Source: a virus. Taken from it: a DNA stretch of 36,080 nt. The notes below the pieces were generated by a model, which worked only from the letters and a program-made list of their open reading frames with translations, was not told the origin of the DNA and made no database searches. The position numbers and the translations under genes were made by a program. Shown here one piece after another: positions 7,268-15,545 of this stretch. Location of the stretch: positions 1-36,080 of IMG/VR virus record IMGVR_UViG_3300025816_000037; one strand, given 5' to 3'. Positions within the stretch are counted from its first letter, which is position 1. The number at the start of each line of letters is the position of its first letter.

Positions 7268-8652
7268 TAACTTGTAACCTTCGCTAGATAACCTTTGAAT
7301 ATACCAAATACGACTGCGTTGTTGTCAGATGTCTCACAACGAACACGAACGTCTGAGTTCTTTGGTACGATAATTGCGGGATCAAGGCTTATGTCAGAGT
7401 TTCCACCAGAGGAAGATGCTGTAAAGCAAGCCTTCTGTAAGAACACTCCGTCAGGTTCTTTTACTTCAATATAGAAATCTACTGCGGCAGATTGTTTAGC
7501 ACTTACTGCACCGTAGAAACCTGTCATCACATAATAGTCTTCTTTGCTGAAAGTAGTTGCGGCCTTGAAGGACTGTTGGAAGCCCAGAGGAATGTCGATG
7601 TGTAGCTTTGTTGCATCTGTGGGTACTCCACCTGACACAGTTGTGTTTTCATATACAACCACTCTGCCACTGATCTCTGTGCTATCACTGTTGTATGCCC
7701 TAGAAACCCTAACTAGGTCTGTATCAAGGGCTACAGGGTTTTGACCCTCAAGAGTAACCGTCTGTTTTACAAAAGTGAAGTCTCCGTTTACATCTACTGT
7801 GTGACCCTCTACACCAATCTGTTGTGTATCGGATGAACTAGAAGAGGAGATAAAAGAAATGCTATTATCACTGACGTAAACTTCATTTCCACCAACTGTC
7901 CAAACTGTCTCAAGACCTGCTGCACCTAGTTCAGCGGAACGACCAAACTTAAGGAGAGACTTAGCTTTACGGTCAGTAGAAACTCTGTCACCATAGGTAG
8001 CCTCAATCTCACGTTCAGCCTGTACCAGTCGTCCATCAGGGACTTCGTATGCTCTTCTAGGCCAACCACCAAACATCTGTTCTATTTCCTTAGTTTCTTG
8101 AGCAATGATTGCGTTAGGATCAACTGGCTCACCAATATCAGGTATGAGTGCTACAATATCATCTGCTTCAATAACTATAGAGGAAGATAATGCGGCAGTG
8201 CCAAGTGCGGGTGGTTGAGTAGTTAGACTGTTGGGCGTTAATACAGACTCTTCGTTATACTCAGGTAAGCCTATTGTAGGTAAGCCAGAGGCTACATTGA
8301 GTATAGACAGGCTGTGATCTTGTGCTAAACTTGACTGAGGTACAACAGGAGACCCTGTAAGCAACCCTGATATTGTTAAGTCATGCTCTTGTGTAATACT
8401 TGGGCCACCTAAGACTGGTGTACCAAATGTAAGAACTACACTCGTTAGACTGTGGCCTTGAGTAAGACTTGGGGTCTGTAGTAACGGCGACCCAGTGGCA
8501 AAGCTAGTTACATCTAGGTCATGTGTTTGCGTCAGTGTAGGAGTATCTATCGACGGAGCTTGTGAGGCGACATTAGCTGCCGTAAGCTCTATGTTTAGTA
8601 CGCCCCCATCATCGCCCAGAGGATTAGAGGCTAATGGGGAAAAGCCTAGCAT
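7267..8652 (-). CDS. Virion surface protein with 23-residue repeats
   Basis: A 461-residue protein. Residues ~26-155 contain a tandem repeat of exactly 23 residues: conserved His at 44, 67, 90 and 113 in L.Q.H.L.V-type motifs, each followed by a TGSP/FGTP turn. The first 25 residues and the region around 160-210 form linkers. The C-terminal half (~230-461) is a beta-rich domain with Ser/Asp runs (FISSSSSSDTQQIG) and SAKQSAAVDFYIEVKEPDG, consistent with a jelly-roll-like receptor or decoration domain. It lies in the run of surface proteins between the portal and protease genes, so a head-fibre or capsid decoration protein is my inference. Confidence 0.6.
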   Translation of the reverse strand: MLGFSPLASNPLGDDGGVLNIELTAANVASQAPSIDTPTLTQTHDLDVTSFATGSPLLQTPSLTQGHSLTSVVLTFGTPVLGGPSITQEHDLTISGLLTGSPVVPQSSLAQDHSLSILNVASGLPTIGLPEYNEESVLTPNSLTTQPPALGTAALSSSIVIEADDIVALIPDIGEPVDPNAIIAQETKEIEQMFGGWPRRAYEVPDGRLVQAEREIEATYGDRVSTDRKAKSLLKFGRSAELGAAGLETVWTVGGNEVYVSDNSISFISSSSSSDTQQIGVEGHTVDVNGDFTFVKQTVTLEGQNPVALDTDLVRVSRAYNSDSTEISGRVVVYENTTVSGGVPTDATKLHIDIPLGFQQSFKAATTFSKEDYYVMTGFYGAVSAKQSAAVDFYIEVKEPDGVFLQKACFTASSSGGNSDISLDPAIIVPKNSDVRVRCETSDNNAVVFGIFKGYLAKVTS

Positions 8653-8661
8653 TTAATTACC

Positions 8662-9819
8662 TCAAGCGTTCACTAATATCTCTTTGATTGTGTAGTTAGT
8701 TGTGGTTGCAGAACTTGGGGTGGCTAACAGCCTTACGTTACCACCAGATATGTCTACATCAAATGTTGCCAATGGCTCACCAGTGTAAATTTGAGCATAC
8801 TCTGTAGCAAAAGCTGTAGTATCGTCGTGTACTATAAGGAGTTCAGATGTCTGCCTATCAGTTCCACGTTTAGCAGTGACTAGAAGTTTAGCGGAAGTGT
8901 AATCAGAGACCGCATAACTGGCTATAGCTGTCTGCGAAGTTGTAGAAGTATCAACTAATGTTTCCGCTAATCCGCCACCAGAAAAGTCTTGCGCTGTGGA
9001 CGATGAGAACACATAAGCAGAGCCACTCAAGTTAATCCTCGACCCAGAGTTACTGCTTTCGACCACTGACCGTGTAAGTGTAGCAGAACCCCCGCTTACA
9101 ACATCTACATAAACACTCAAAGTCCCAATAGTGCCACCTAAACGAGCTTCATAGAAAGTTAAGTTTTGGACACTTTGGCTCAAGGAAATCTGGGGACTTC
9201 TTAACCAGAATATGTCGTTGTTCACAACTGGAGAAGAGGATTCTGTGTAAACGTAGTAGTTTGTACCAGACGCACCAGTCGTCAAACCTGTGGATGAAGA
9301 GGGTGTACCACCCAAGTCCCTGTTCCACCTTTCTGATGTCGTGCCTGTGCCAAGACTAATAAAACTTGCGTCAGTGTAGTTAGTGTAACTGCCACTTGAG
9401 GTAGTCTGGAAGTTCTCTGTACTTGACTCAAAACTGTAAGTTGTTCCATCTACAGCAATTTGATCTAACTGAAGGTCAGCAAAGAAAGCTGTGCCACTAG
9501 CAGCAACCTGATGGCTGAAAACTAACCTTACGGTTGCTCCCGCATAAGCGGATAGGTTTACCGTTCTTTGAACCCACGAACCAGATTGACCAGAAACACT
9601 GAATAGGCTATCACTTAATCCTGTGGGCATACCTGAGATTATGCCAGTGCCTATTTCCCAATTATCTCCGTCCTCAACTACATACCTTAACTCGTCTCCA
9701 GTGACAGCACCCGCTGAGTAAAAATCTCTATAGCCTGTATCAGCAGAACCTAAAACTACTAGCTCACCAGTACCAGTCGTGCTGGTTGACACCTTGGCCC
9801 TATTTAATAACTTGACCAT
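8662..9819 (-). CDS. Virion structural protein with beta-sandwich domains
   Basis: A 385-residue, Ser/Thr/Gly-rich protein. The N-terminal 60 residues (VVLGSADTGYRDFYSAGAVTGDELRYVVEDGDNWEIGTG) form a compact domain I know from many marine phage virion proteins. The middle (residues ~75-230) looks like a MAM/concanavalin-type beta sandwich (SWVQRTVNLSAYAGATVRLVFSHQV ... DIFWLRSPQI). The C-terminus (LLVTAKRGTDRQTSELLIVHDD ... GGNVRLLATPSSATTTNYTIKEI) resembles the carboxy-terminal module of phage surface proteins. A carbohydrate- or receptor-binding role is plausible but unproven. It is 10 nt from the neighbour. Confidence 0.6.
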   Translation of the reverse strand: MVKLLNRAKVSTSTTGTGELVVLGSADTGYRDFYSAGAVTGDELRYVVEDGDNWEIGTGIISGMPTGLSDSLFSVSGQSGSWVQRTVNLSAYAGATVRLVFSHQVAASGTAFFADLQLDQIAVDGTTYSFESSTENFQTTSSGSYTNYTDASFISLGTGTTSERWNRDLGGTPSSSTGLTTGASGTNYYVYTESSSPVVNNDIFWLRSPQISLSQSVQNLTFYEARLGGTIGTLSVYVDVVSGGSATLTRSVVESSNSGSRINLSGSAYVFSSSTAQDFSGGGLAETLVDTSTTSQTAIASYAVSDYTSAKLLVTAKRGTDRQTSELLIVHDDTTAFATEYAQIYTGEPLATFDVDISGGNVRLLATPSSATTTNYTIKEILVNA

Positions 9820-9829
9820 GAGTCACCTC

Positions 9830-10201
9830 TTATGCAGGATCAGGGATACCGACAGAGAATGACCCCAGTGAAAAAGTATTACCAGATGTTACAGACTGTG
9901 AAGCTGAGAGAGTGTTAGTAGCTAACAATCGTGAGTTTGTGGTATCTACTATGGCAAAGTGTGTGGCGGAACCTGTACCTGTCACAGAACCGTCAGATAA
10001 AGCCGCTACAGTAACTTCACGACCACCGCCAGAACGATCAGCAGGTTCGCCGATAGAAAGTGTAGTAGAATTACCAAGTGTGTAGGTGGAAGTTGCCTCA
10101 GCATACGTTGTGGCTTCTTGTGAAGTAATGTGTATAGCATTTGCCTCTGTGTCTAGCACAGAAAGGCCATTGTCAAATACTCTGTCTGATAAACTTGCCA
10201 T
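9830..10201 (-). CDS. Small virion protein (beta-rich decoration type)
   Basis: A 123-residue protein: MASLSDRVFDNGLSVLDTEANAIHITSQEATTYAEATSTY, then repeated short strands with Thr/Ser (LGNSTTLSIGEPADRSGGGREVTVAALSDGSVTGTGSATHFAIVDTTNSRLLAT). This is a familiar small virion-associated family in marine siphoviruses, usually directly after the portal. It is likely a decoration protein. The gene ends 10 nt before the next one and starts 2 nt after the portal stop. No enzyme motif. Confidence 0.6.
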   Translation of the reverse strand: MASLSDRVFDNGLSVLDTEANAIHITSQEATTYAEATSTYTLGNSTTLSIGEPADRSGGGREVTVAALSDGSVTGTGSATHFAIVDTTNSRLLATNTLSASQSVTSGNTFSLGSFSVGIPDPA

Positions 10202-10203
10202 TG

Positions 10204-11541
10204 TTACTCTTCCTCTTCAACTGTAGTGGGTTGACCAACATCAGGGTCATACTCTAAGTCAGCTATGTCCATAAGGTCTTTAACAACCTCTGGGTGTGAG
10301 GATACGTCAATGTTAGCGCCATTCAAGTTACGGAGGAAAGCTGCAACCTCACGGAGATCGTGCGGAGCGACATCACCAGCTTCGATAGTTGGCATCAGGT
10401 CATAATTCAGACCGTTCAACTGCCAAAGACGCTCGACCAACTGTTTGTTGAGAACGTCAACGATTGCTTGGATGTAACTCTCAAGCGCACGGAGGAACAG
10501 GTCTGTCTTCGACTTGGAGAGAGCATAAGAACCCCCAGAGGAACCAAGCAGAAGAAACTCAGAAAGGACACTACGGGCAATGTCATGCTGGTAACGACTT
10601 ACGATTGGGTTAATGTCAATGTTGCGTTTACCATTGGATGCCATAAGCTCAATGTCAACTAATCTAGTGGAGGAAGGCGCTCCGTCTTTATCGGGGTAGG
10701 TGTCGGAAGGCAGTATAATGTAACCTTGCTCGTTGAACTTAACGTCTCGTAAGATTTGCTGCAAGTTGTGTACAAATCCTGACTGAGCAGAAGAAGCGTC
10801 CCCAGAAAGATACTCAGCGGGAATACGAGCGACAGGAATACCCGCAAGTTCTCGTTCAACCGCAATGGCCTCAATAGCCTGTAAGTTGTTAAGGTACTCG
10901 TAAGAAGTATAAGCGTTACGAAGAATACTACGTCCACTTGGATCACCATTTATTGAGGTAGTGCGGTAATACAAGGACTTATTAAGTGGGATATAGTTTC
11001 TGCTTGCCATAAGGCCAACTGACTGTTCAATACCTAGAACATCCCCAGTCTTCTGATCGACATCAAACTTGTTGATAGTCCAAGGCGCACGGGCTGCGAT
11101 CTTACGCACACCAATACGTCCATCTGTGTACTTAGAGTTTTTCTTGTCAGAACGCTCGTTAGGGCCAACACGCCGCTTGTAGATAACCTCGAACCAACCA
11201 AAGCCATACGACAGAAACGACAAGGCTTCTGCAATGTGGTCATCTAGTGTATGATCCATGTCATCAAGAACGCTCTTAACGAAGTCAGCTTCCGCTTTAG
11301 CTGCATCACTGTCGTCAACTGGAGTTACATGAAGGTCAACATCACGAAGGATTTGCTCCACAGAATACATAACAGCGCCAACGGTACTATCATTGTCACG
11401 CATCTCACGATACTTGCGTATAGCTTTCTTGCCACGCAGTTCAGGGAGAAACTCATCAGCACGGATTTGACCGTTATGTGTGTTATCGCCAGCTACGCCA
11501 AGGGTTGCCTTAGCTTTGGCCTCTGAGAGCTTCTTAACCAT
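10204..11541 (-). CDS. Portal protein
   Basis: A 445-residue protein. The N-terminal clip region has RGKKAIRKYREMRDNDSTVGAVMYSVEQILRDVDL, the wing region GFGWFEVIYKRRVGPNERS, and the stem/crown helices follow around DALESYIQAIVDVLNKQLVERLWQLN. This is the order seen in phage portal proteins (Mu gp29-like/DUF935 group). I chose the ATG at 11541 because a GTG reading (11583) would lie inside the end of the terminase gene and adds only an 14-residue tail with no homology to the family. The portal forms the dodecameric ring through which DNA enters and leaves. The C-terminus is acidic (TTVEEEE). Confidence 0.87.
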   Translation of the reverse strand: MVKKLSEAKAKATLGVAGDNTHNGQIRADEFLPELRGKKAIRKYREMRDNDSTVGAVMYSVEQILRDVDLHVTPVDDSDAAKAEADFVKSVLDDMDHTLDDHIAEALSFLSYGFGWFEVIYKRRVGPNERSDKKNSKYTDGRIGVRKIAARAPWTINKFDVDQKTGDVLGIEQSVGLMASRNYIPLNKSLYYRTTSINGDPSGRSILRNAYTSYEYLNNLQAIEAIAVERELAGIPVARIPAEYLSGDASSAQSGFVHNLQQILRDVKFNEQGYIILPSDTYPDKDGAPSSTRLVDIELMASNGKRNIDINPIVSRYQHDIARSVLSEFLLLGSSGGSYALSKSKTDLFLRALESYIQAIVDVLNKQLVERLWQLNGLNYDLMPTIEAGDVAPHDLREVAAFLRNLNGANIDVSSHPEVVKDLMDIADLEYDPDVGQPTTVEEEE

Positions 11542-11557
11542 GAGGTAGGTTCCATTA

Positions 11558-12964
11558 TTATTTCTGTGAAAGTCCCTTGGCACTTGAGTAAGCGAGGGTC
11601 AGTTTGGGTTTCGCATATCCGTTAAGTGAGAGGTCTGTAATTGCCCATACACAGGCGTCAAGTCTATCTGGGGAACCAATCGACCCTAGTGGTTCCCATG
11701 TTCTCATTTGTGTCTCTAGTTCGTTCAGCGAAGCCCCATCAGGGGGATTAGCCACATGCTTAACTAAACCACGCTCGTACAATGCCGATACAGGTTCAGC
11801 CCTAGCGAACTTACCACGGGATGCTCTAACAGCCTTATAAGGTACTGTAGGGTCTTCTCCGTGGATCGTCTGCTTAACCATGTCACCACCTTGGTTAACC
11901 TCCGCTACAATACGGTCAGCTTGGTAGTGGTGATACAGTTGAATAGCTTTAGATGCCCAACCCTGTGGTGATAACCTATCAGTATAATCACCGAGGACGT
12001 AGGCAATACCGTTAATGTCAATACCTGCGACAATAATACCCGTCATGTCACTCTCCTTATTGGCAGTGACAGCGGGATCAAGTGCAACGACAATACGGGA
12101 AAGGTCTGGGACAGCCTCATGTTTGACTGAGGCATCATCTAGCATTACGGTAGTCCACAAGGCTCCTTGAGCTTCTTCTAGGACTTCAGCGTAAAGCTCT
12201 TGTCTACCTAGTCTAGTCCCTTCGTACTGCTCTTTAACAGCAGTGAGGTATGTGTTAGCTAGGTTGGCTGAGTTATCAAAGGTACTACCCGTGGTAACGA
12301 CAGTCTTAGGGTCTTTGAGTATCTGGCGGATTAACTTAGTGGGCTTAGGGGTGGTCGTAACCATGATCCTTGGATGTTTACCCAGACGCATACAGAACTG
12401 TAGCATCTGCCAAGTGTCCATGTCCTTGTTCCAAGCAGCAGTCTCATCACACCATGCTAACTCAAACTGTGGCCCACGGAGGCGCTCAGGTTCCTCAGCG
12501 GAGAAGAACTGTACTTGCGCTCCATTCTCCCATGTTAGTGTACGCTTGGTTGGAGACCACTCAGGGAACCCCATCTTCTTACCTGCGTATGTCTTGTCAC
12601 CCTTCCAGCATACCGATAGGAAACCAGATTCACCCTTGACCATAACTCGTTCAATATCTGAGTTAGTGGAAGCTACAGCAGCTATACGCTTAACACCACG
12701 CTTAACATTATCTCGAACCCACTCAACCCCTGACCTAGTCTTACCAAATCCACGACCAGCGTTAATAAACCAAGTGTTCCAATCGTCATTCTGAGGCTCC
12801 AGTTGGTTGTCTCTAGCCCAGAACATCCAGTCATGCTTTAGCTCTTCGGTCTTGAGTGGCCCTAGTTGATCGAAGATGTCCTTAACTTTACTCTGAGGTA
12901 ATCCCCTAAGAGCATCGGCAGTTATCTTCCTCACAGGAACAGGTGGATTCTTCTTCGGGGCCAT
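11558..12964 (-). CDS. terL: Terminase large subunit (TerL)
   Basis: A 468-residue packaging motor and nuclease. Walker A is NAGRGFGKTRS (~68-78) and Walker B is FELAWCDE (~167-174), giving the ATPase. The nuclease domain starts at IVVALDPAV (Asp ~296) with further acidic residues (ESDMTGIIVAG; DACVWAI near 440). I take MAPKKNPP at 12964 as the start; an in-frame reading to 13006 lies wholly inside the small-subunit gene. It overlaps that gene by 59 nt. TerL cuts concatemeric DNA and pumps it through the portal. Confidence 0.93.
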   Translation of the reverse strand: MAPKKNPPVPVRKITADALRGLPQSKVKDIFDQLGPLKTEELKHDWMFWARDNQLEPQNDDWNTWFINAGRGFGKTRSGVEWVRDNVKRGVKRIAAVASTNSDIERVMVKGESGFLSVCWKGDKTYAGKKMGFPEWSPTKRTLTWENGAQVQFFSAEEPERLRGPQFELAWCDETAAWNKDMDTWQMLQFCMRLGKHPRIMVTTTPKPTKLIRQILKDPKTVVTTGSTFDNSANLANTYLTAVKEQYEGTRLGRQELYAEVLEEAQGALWTTVMLDDASVKHEAVPDLSRIVVALDPAVTANKESDMTGIIVAGIDINGIAYVLGDYTDRLSPQGWASKAIQLYHHYQADRIVAEVNQGGDMVKQTIHGEDPTVPYKAVRASRGKFARAEPVSALYERGLVKHVANPPDGASLNELETQMRTWEPLGSIGSPDRLDACVWAITDLSLNGYAKPKLTLAYSSAKGLSQK

Positions 12965-13334
12965 TTGTGTTATATCCAAGTAACGACATAAGTGTGTCAA
13001 CAGCACTTTCGTCTAGGTCGGGGTCAGTCTCTTGCTCAACTTCAATGTTAGTCTGAGTTGGACTCCAGCCACCCTTGGATCGTAGGAACAACTCTTGTGA
13101 TTTAAAGTCACCATCTAAGGCTTGGTCTATGACCCTCTTACCGACAGCACCATTGATCTTCGCTCGTTCCATCTCAATGAACGACCCATAGATTTTGTAC
13201 ATAGTGGATAAAGACTTTGGGGCATCCTGTAGGTGTTGCATTGAGGAAATCATCTGACGAATCCCTATGCCACCTTGGATACATTCCAAGATGTGCTTCT
13301 CTACGAGCTTACTATAAGGTAATGCTGGGATCAT
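12906..13334 (-). CDS. terS: Terminase small subunit (TerS)
   Basis: A 142-residue protein with the start at the ATG at 13334 (MIPALPYSKLVEKHILECIQGG), preceded by GGAG about 9 nt upstream. A TTG reading to 13418 adds a 28-residue hydrophobic extension that looks untranslated. The N-terminal helices (HILECIQGGIGIRQMISSM) are the helix-turn-helix DNA-binding region, the middle is the oligomerisation core, and the C-terminus is acidic and Cys-rich (ESTCSCEEDNCRCS). This Cys tail is unusual and may bind a metal. The gene immediately precedes TerL and recognises the packaging start site. It is the first gene after the late promoter motif. Confidence 0.8.
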   Translation of the reverse strand: MIPALPYSKLVEKHILECIQGGIGIRQMISSMQHLQDAPKSLSTMYKIYGSFIEMERAKINGAVGKRVIDQALDGDFKSQELFLRSKGGWSPTQTNIEVEQETDPDLDESAVDTLMSLLGYNTNGPEEESTCSCEEDNCRCS

Positions 13335-13433
13335 AACGACAGTCTCCGCCCTACGGGCTATTAACGACAAGATTAGGGGTAACTTAAGTGGGTAGTCGAT
13401 ACCACTACCTACAGTCAATCGGCAAGAACTTTG

Positions 13434-13445
13434 TAACTTAAGTTA
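13434..13445. promoter_or_regulatory. Palindrome TAACTTAAGTTA in the late leader
   Basis: A perfect 12-base palindrome lies downstream of the late promoter copy. The shorter form AACTTAAGTT recurs at 13568-13577, just beside that promoter. A candidate operator pair for a dimeric regulator. No binding protein is identified. Confidence 0.35.
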
Positions 13446-13595
13446 TACTATGATTTCATACTTCTTGGTTCAACTTGTAGGAGTGATTCTTGAGGGGAGT
13501 AACTATAGTTATGACTTACGTTATATAGCTTAGTAGTATAAATCGTAGTGATAATAATTTACGTTAAAACTTAAGTTACTCTCTCTCTCATTATA

Positions 13596-13625
13596 CTATA
13601 GGGATACAAATTCGAATCTTAGACA
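13596..13625 (-). promoter_or_regulatory. Phage promoter copy P1 (late operon)
   Basis: On the minus strand it reads TGTCTAAG, 10 nt, GTATCCCTATAG, then TATAAT-like. This is the same bipartite motif, with the same 10-nt gap, as the copies at 20885 and 25796. It points at the terminase operon. TGTCTA to CTATAG are 18 nt apart, as for a -35/-10 pair. The likely reader is the phage sigma factor encoded at 20296-20874. That link is inference. Confidence 0.72.
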
Positions 13626-13884
13626 CTTTATTTTTACTTTTTGTCAACTATTTTACAATCATTTGTTTTACAACGAAAGTATTTTCTCTTTTTTTGTCGT
13701 GTTTTCGTGAGTATTATTACCGTTTTCTAACAATTCGTGATAACGTAAGCGGATTACCGCCGATATGTACCTTGGTGGGTACTCCAGATATAACGCCCGT
13801 TTGAACGTGGTGGGTGGGCTTATGGTAGGGTCAAAAGTAATTTTTGGTTTTGGATTCAGGTGGTGTTAAGGGGGCCACAAAAAT

Positions 13885-14027
13885 GATTCGCCCATGATGT
13901 CAAGGGTCCCAAGCGAAAGTTTACCAAATGTTACAAAAACGTGCAAAACTGTAACAAAACGTGAGTAAACAAAAGAAAAACTTGACAAAGGATAAGCGAT
14001 TCGCCCACATCCCGCAAGTGATTCGCC
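13885..14027. repeat. GATTCGCC repeat cluster (operator candidates)
   Basis: GATTCGCC occurs at 13885-13892, 13998-14005 and 14020-14027, with a related GATTCAA at 14044. A fourth exact copy is on the far side of the accessory cassette at 16104. The core is a near-palindrome (GCGATTCGC). The 13998 copy would lie in the spacer of a weak minus-strand promoter (TTGCGG-17-TATCCT). Chance alone would give far less than one copy in this space. Confidence 0.45.
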
Positions 14028-14056
14028 AGTTTCAAACTAGCGTGATTCAAGTGTTA

Positions 14057-14071
14057 TGTTATAGTATAACA
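14057..14071. promoter_or_regulatory. 15-base palindrome (operator candidate)
   Basis: TGTTATA-G-TATAACA is a perfect inverted repeat around one central base, placed between the cassette terminator and the GATTCGCC cluster. A dimeric repressor site is possible. No further evidence. Confidence 0.3.
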
Positions 14072-14096
14072 GTTAATAACCGCATGACATAACGAC

Positions 14097-14122
14097 AAAA
14101 AGGCCAGCACTAAGGCCAGCCT
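14097..14122 (-). terminator. Rho-independent terminator of the accessory cassette
   Basis: In the minus-strand transcript an 8-bp stem (AGGCTGGC with GCTGGCCT, two G-U pairs) closes a 6-nt loop and is followed by a run of five T (including the T that ends the stem), then G. It lies 33 nt past the last cassette gene. The wobble pairs mean it folds well only in the minus-strand RNA. Confidence 0.6.
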
Positions 14123-14154
14123 AATTGTGTCTTAATTGTGTCCGAAATAGGGCG

Positions 14155-14307
14155 TTAGAATGTCACGGGTTCAATCTCGAATTGATAACGTGAATCGTGC
14201 CGCCGCTCTAATACCGCTAGTTTGTCGAGTGCCTCGGCCTTGCTGCGCGTAGCATGATAGCAAAAGCGCTTGCCGCCCGTTAGAATATAGACTCTCCATT
14301 CCATCAT
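14155..14307 (-). CDS. Small basic protein, last gene of the accessory cassette
   Basis: A 50-residue protein from the ATG at 14307 (MMEWRVYILTGGKRFCYHATRSKAEALDKL), overlapping the upstream stop as ATGA. A longer reading to 14367 lies inside the upstream gene and is unlikely. It has a strand-strand-helix look (WRVYILTGGKRFCYHATRSKAEALDKLAVLERRH) that could be a small nucleic-acid- or protein-binding module. Unknown family. Confidence 0.55.
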   Translation of the reverse strand: MMEWRVYILTGGKRFCYHATRSKAEALDKLAVLERRHDSRYQFEIEPVTF

Positions 14308-14534
14308 ATAAATCCCGCCAATACGAAGGCGCTTTTCATCGACCGCGTATTGCAGCACTCGCACCAACCGTTGGTTATATCCGGCTCATAATCGGTTGTA
14401 TAATCGCAACCGGGATTCATACATATCGCCGGGACGCTATCCACTAGCCCTATAGATTCAAACATATCCATTGGACTAGCATGGCCCTCATATTCTGCTA
14501 ACAGATTCAATTTGTCGCTACTCATGTTATTCAT
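14304..14534 (-). CDS. Small zinc-ribbon-like protein
   Basis: A 76-residue protein. DKLNLLAEYEGHASPMDMFESIG is followed by AICMNPGCDYTTDYEPD and NGWCECCNTRSMKSAFVLAGF. The four or five Cys in CMNPGC and WCECC suggest a zinc-ribbon. I know similar short proteins from bacteriophages and proteobacterial prophages, usually as anonymous accessory genes. It overlaps the genes on both sides by 4-8 nt, so it is translated as part of the cassette operon. Confidence 0.6.
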   Translation of the reverse strand: MNNMSSDKLNLLAEYEGHASPMDMFESIGLVDSVPAICMNPGCDYTTDYEPDITNGWCECCNTRSMKSAFVLAGFI

Positions 14535-14745
14535 CTCCCCAATACTTAAAATTACCCTCTGACTCGTTATCGTGAAAGCCCGTGTAATACTCTCTTACTT
14601 GTGCCGTTGTCATGTCAGCATATAAGACGGGAAAGCCCTTGTAAGTACCTTCGGGCCAGTAATGCGGCGCATATGGGCGGCCATAGTATGAATCCGCCGC
14701 GCCTCTATCATATGGGCTACCATGTTTTCTTGTGTCGCTATTCAT
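14527..14745 (-). CDS. Small SPYDRGxADxYYGR-family protein
   Basis: A 72-residue protein with the recognisable signature HGSPYDRGAADSYYGRPYAPHYWPEGTYKG at the N-terminus, then MTTAQVREYYTGFHDNESEGNFKYWG. This family is widespread in phages and in proteobacterial accessory DNA, but I know no experimental function. It starts as ATGA on the stop of the upstream gene. Confidence 0.65.
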   Translation of the reverse strand: MNSDTRKHGSPYDRGAADSYYGRPYAPHYWPEGTYKGFPVLYADMTTAQVREYYTGFHDNESEGNFKYWGDE

Positions 14746-15545
14746 TGCACCAGCTCCCGTACCACAAAACCGCTGGAATCCGCCTTGGCTTCACCTTTGG
14801 CCTTAAGCCCTACAACAACGCCCGGTCTATCCATAAACCTAACGTCAGATTCATCGCCGTTTATCACCGGGATTCCCTTATATGTCGCGGGTAATACCTT
14901 CTCAAAAACCACGGCAACATTGCCGCCCGACTCTAGTACCTTATCGACGCAAGAGTCGTTAATTTCCGATTTACTAAAAGTAATATGATAATTACTAGGC
15001 AATGCGCCCTTTACCCATTGTAAGGCCTTTTTAGTGACCTTTGTGTAATCGTAGGCCTCTATCCCGTCAAAGTAATGAATCAAGCTCGCATAGGGCTTGC
15101 CGTTAACCGTTAGCGCAACCGATTGGAAAGGATAATCGCTTGTTGTATTAGGCCGCCATGCGGGAACCATGTTAAGCGCCTTAGCCTTTCTTTCATGCGA
15201 TTCAAGCTCAAACGCCATTAAAGCGATATACGCCTTGCGCATTGTCATGAAAGCGTGAGTCCGTTGAATTCTTGCCGATAATTTGGCGCGTAAATATATC
15301 GGATTCCCGGCGGTATTTAGGCAAGCGATAAGGCAACCGGGACTCGCGCTTGAGCATAGATTCCATTTACCCGACTCCTTACCCGGTGCGAGATTATGCG
15401 GTTTTGATAAGACTCCGAGTTTAGCGCCTTTGGCTAGTTTGGGATTGGATTCCGTTGCGCCTAAGGCGGTTGAAAAGGTAAAGCCCTTAGCGCGTAGTGC
15501 GCGGATTACTTGGGCGCGGGATGTATAGCCATTGTAATTTGTCAT
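14742..15545 (-). CDS. Cysteine-motif accessory protein (gp88/DUF7227-like)
   Basis: A 267-residue protein. The feature that identifies it is KWNLCSSASPGCLIACLNTAGNP (~residues 61-83), like the CPGAS..GC...C motif of phage gp88/DUF7227-type proteins, followed by RAKLSARIQRTHAFM. The C-terminal half is alpha/beta (SLIHYFDGIEAYDY..., VAVVFEKVLPATYKGIPVINGDESDVRFMD). Function unknown; a metal-bound or redox-active cysteine site is plausible. It is the largest gene of the cassette. The family is found in mobile accessory modules, as I recall. Confidence 0.6.
   Translation of the reverse strand: MTNYNGYTSRAQVIRALRAKGFTFSTALGATESNPKLAKGAKLGVLSKPHNLAPGKESGKWNLCSSASPGCLIACLNTAGNPIYLRAKLSARIQRTHAFMTMRKAYIALMAFELESHERKAKALNMVPAWRPNTTSDYPFQSVALTVNGKPYASLIHYFDGIEAYDYTKVTKKALQWVKGALPSNYHITFSKSEINDSCVDKVLESGGNVAVVFEKVLPATYKGIPVINGDESDVRFMDRPGVVVGLKAKGEAKADSSGFVVRELVQ

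Larger units (their letters stand above)
13335..14154. other. 820-base non-coding region between terminase and accessory cassette
   Basis: I see no gene here. From right to left on the map it holds the late promoter copy (13596-13625), AT-rich stretches, a perfect 12-base palindrome TAACTTAAGTTA (13434-13445) and a related 10-base one at 13568-13577. It also holds an inverted pair TGTTAC/GTAACA with a direct repeat ACAAAAACGTG (13929-13963), three copies of GATTCGCC (13885, 13998, 14020), a 15-base palindrome (14057-14071) and a terminator (14097-14122). The distance from the late promoter to the terminase start gives a ~260-nt leader. Confidence 0.6.

Noticed and set aside
11541-11583. GTG start 42 nt upstream for the portal gene
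   Set aside because: Would lie inside the terminase end; the ATG at 11541 gives the usual portal N-terminus.
13334-13418. TTG start for the terminase small subunit at 13418
   Set aside because: It adds a hydrophobic 28-residue extension and has no ribosome binding site; the ATG at 13334 has GGAG at good spacing.
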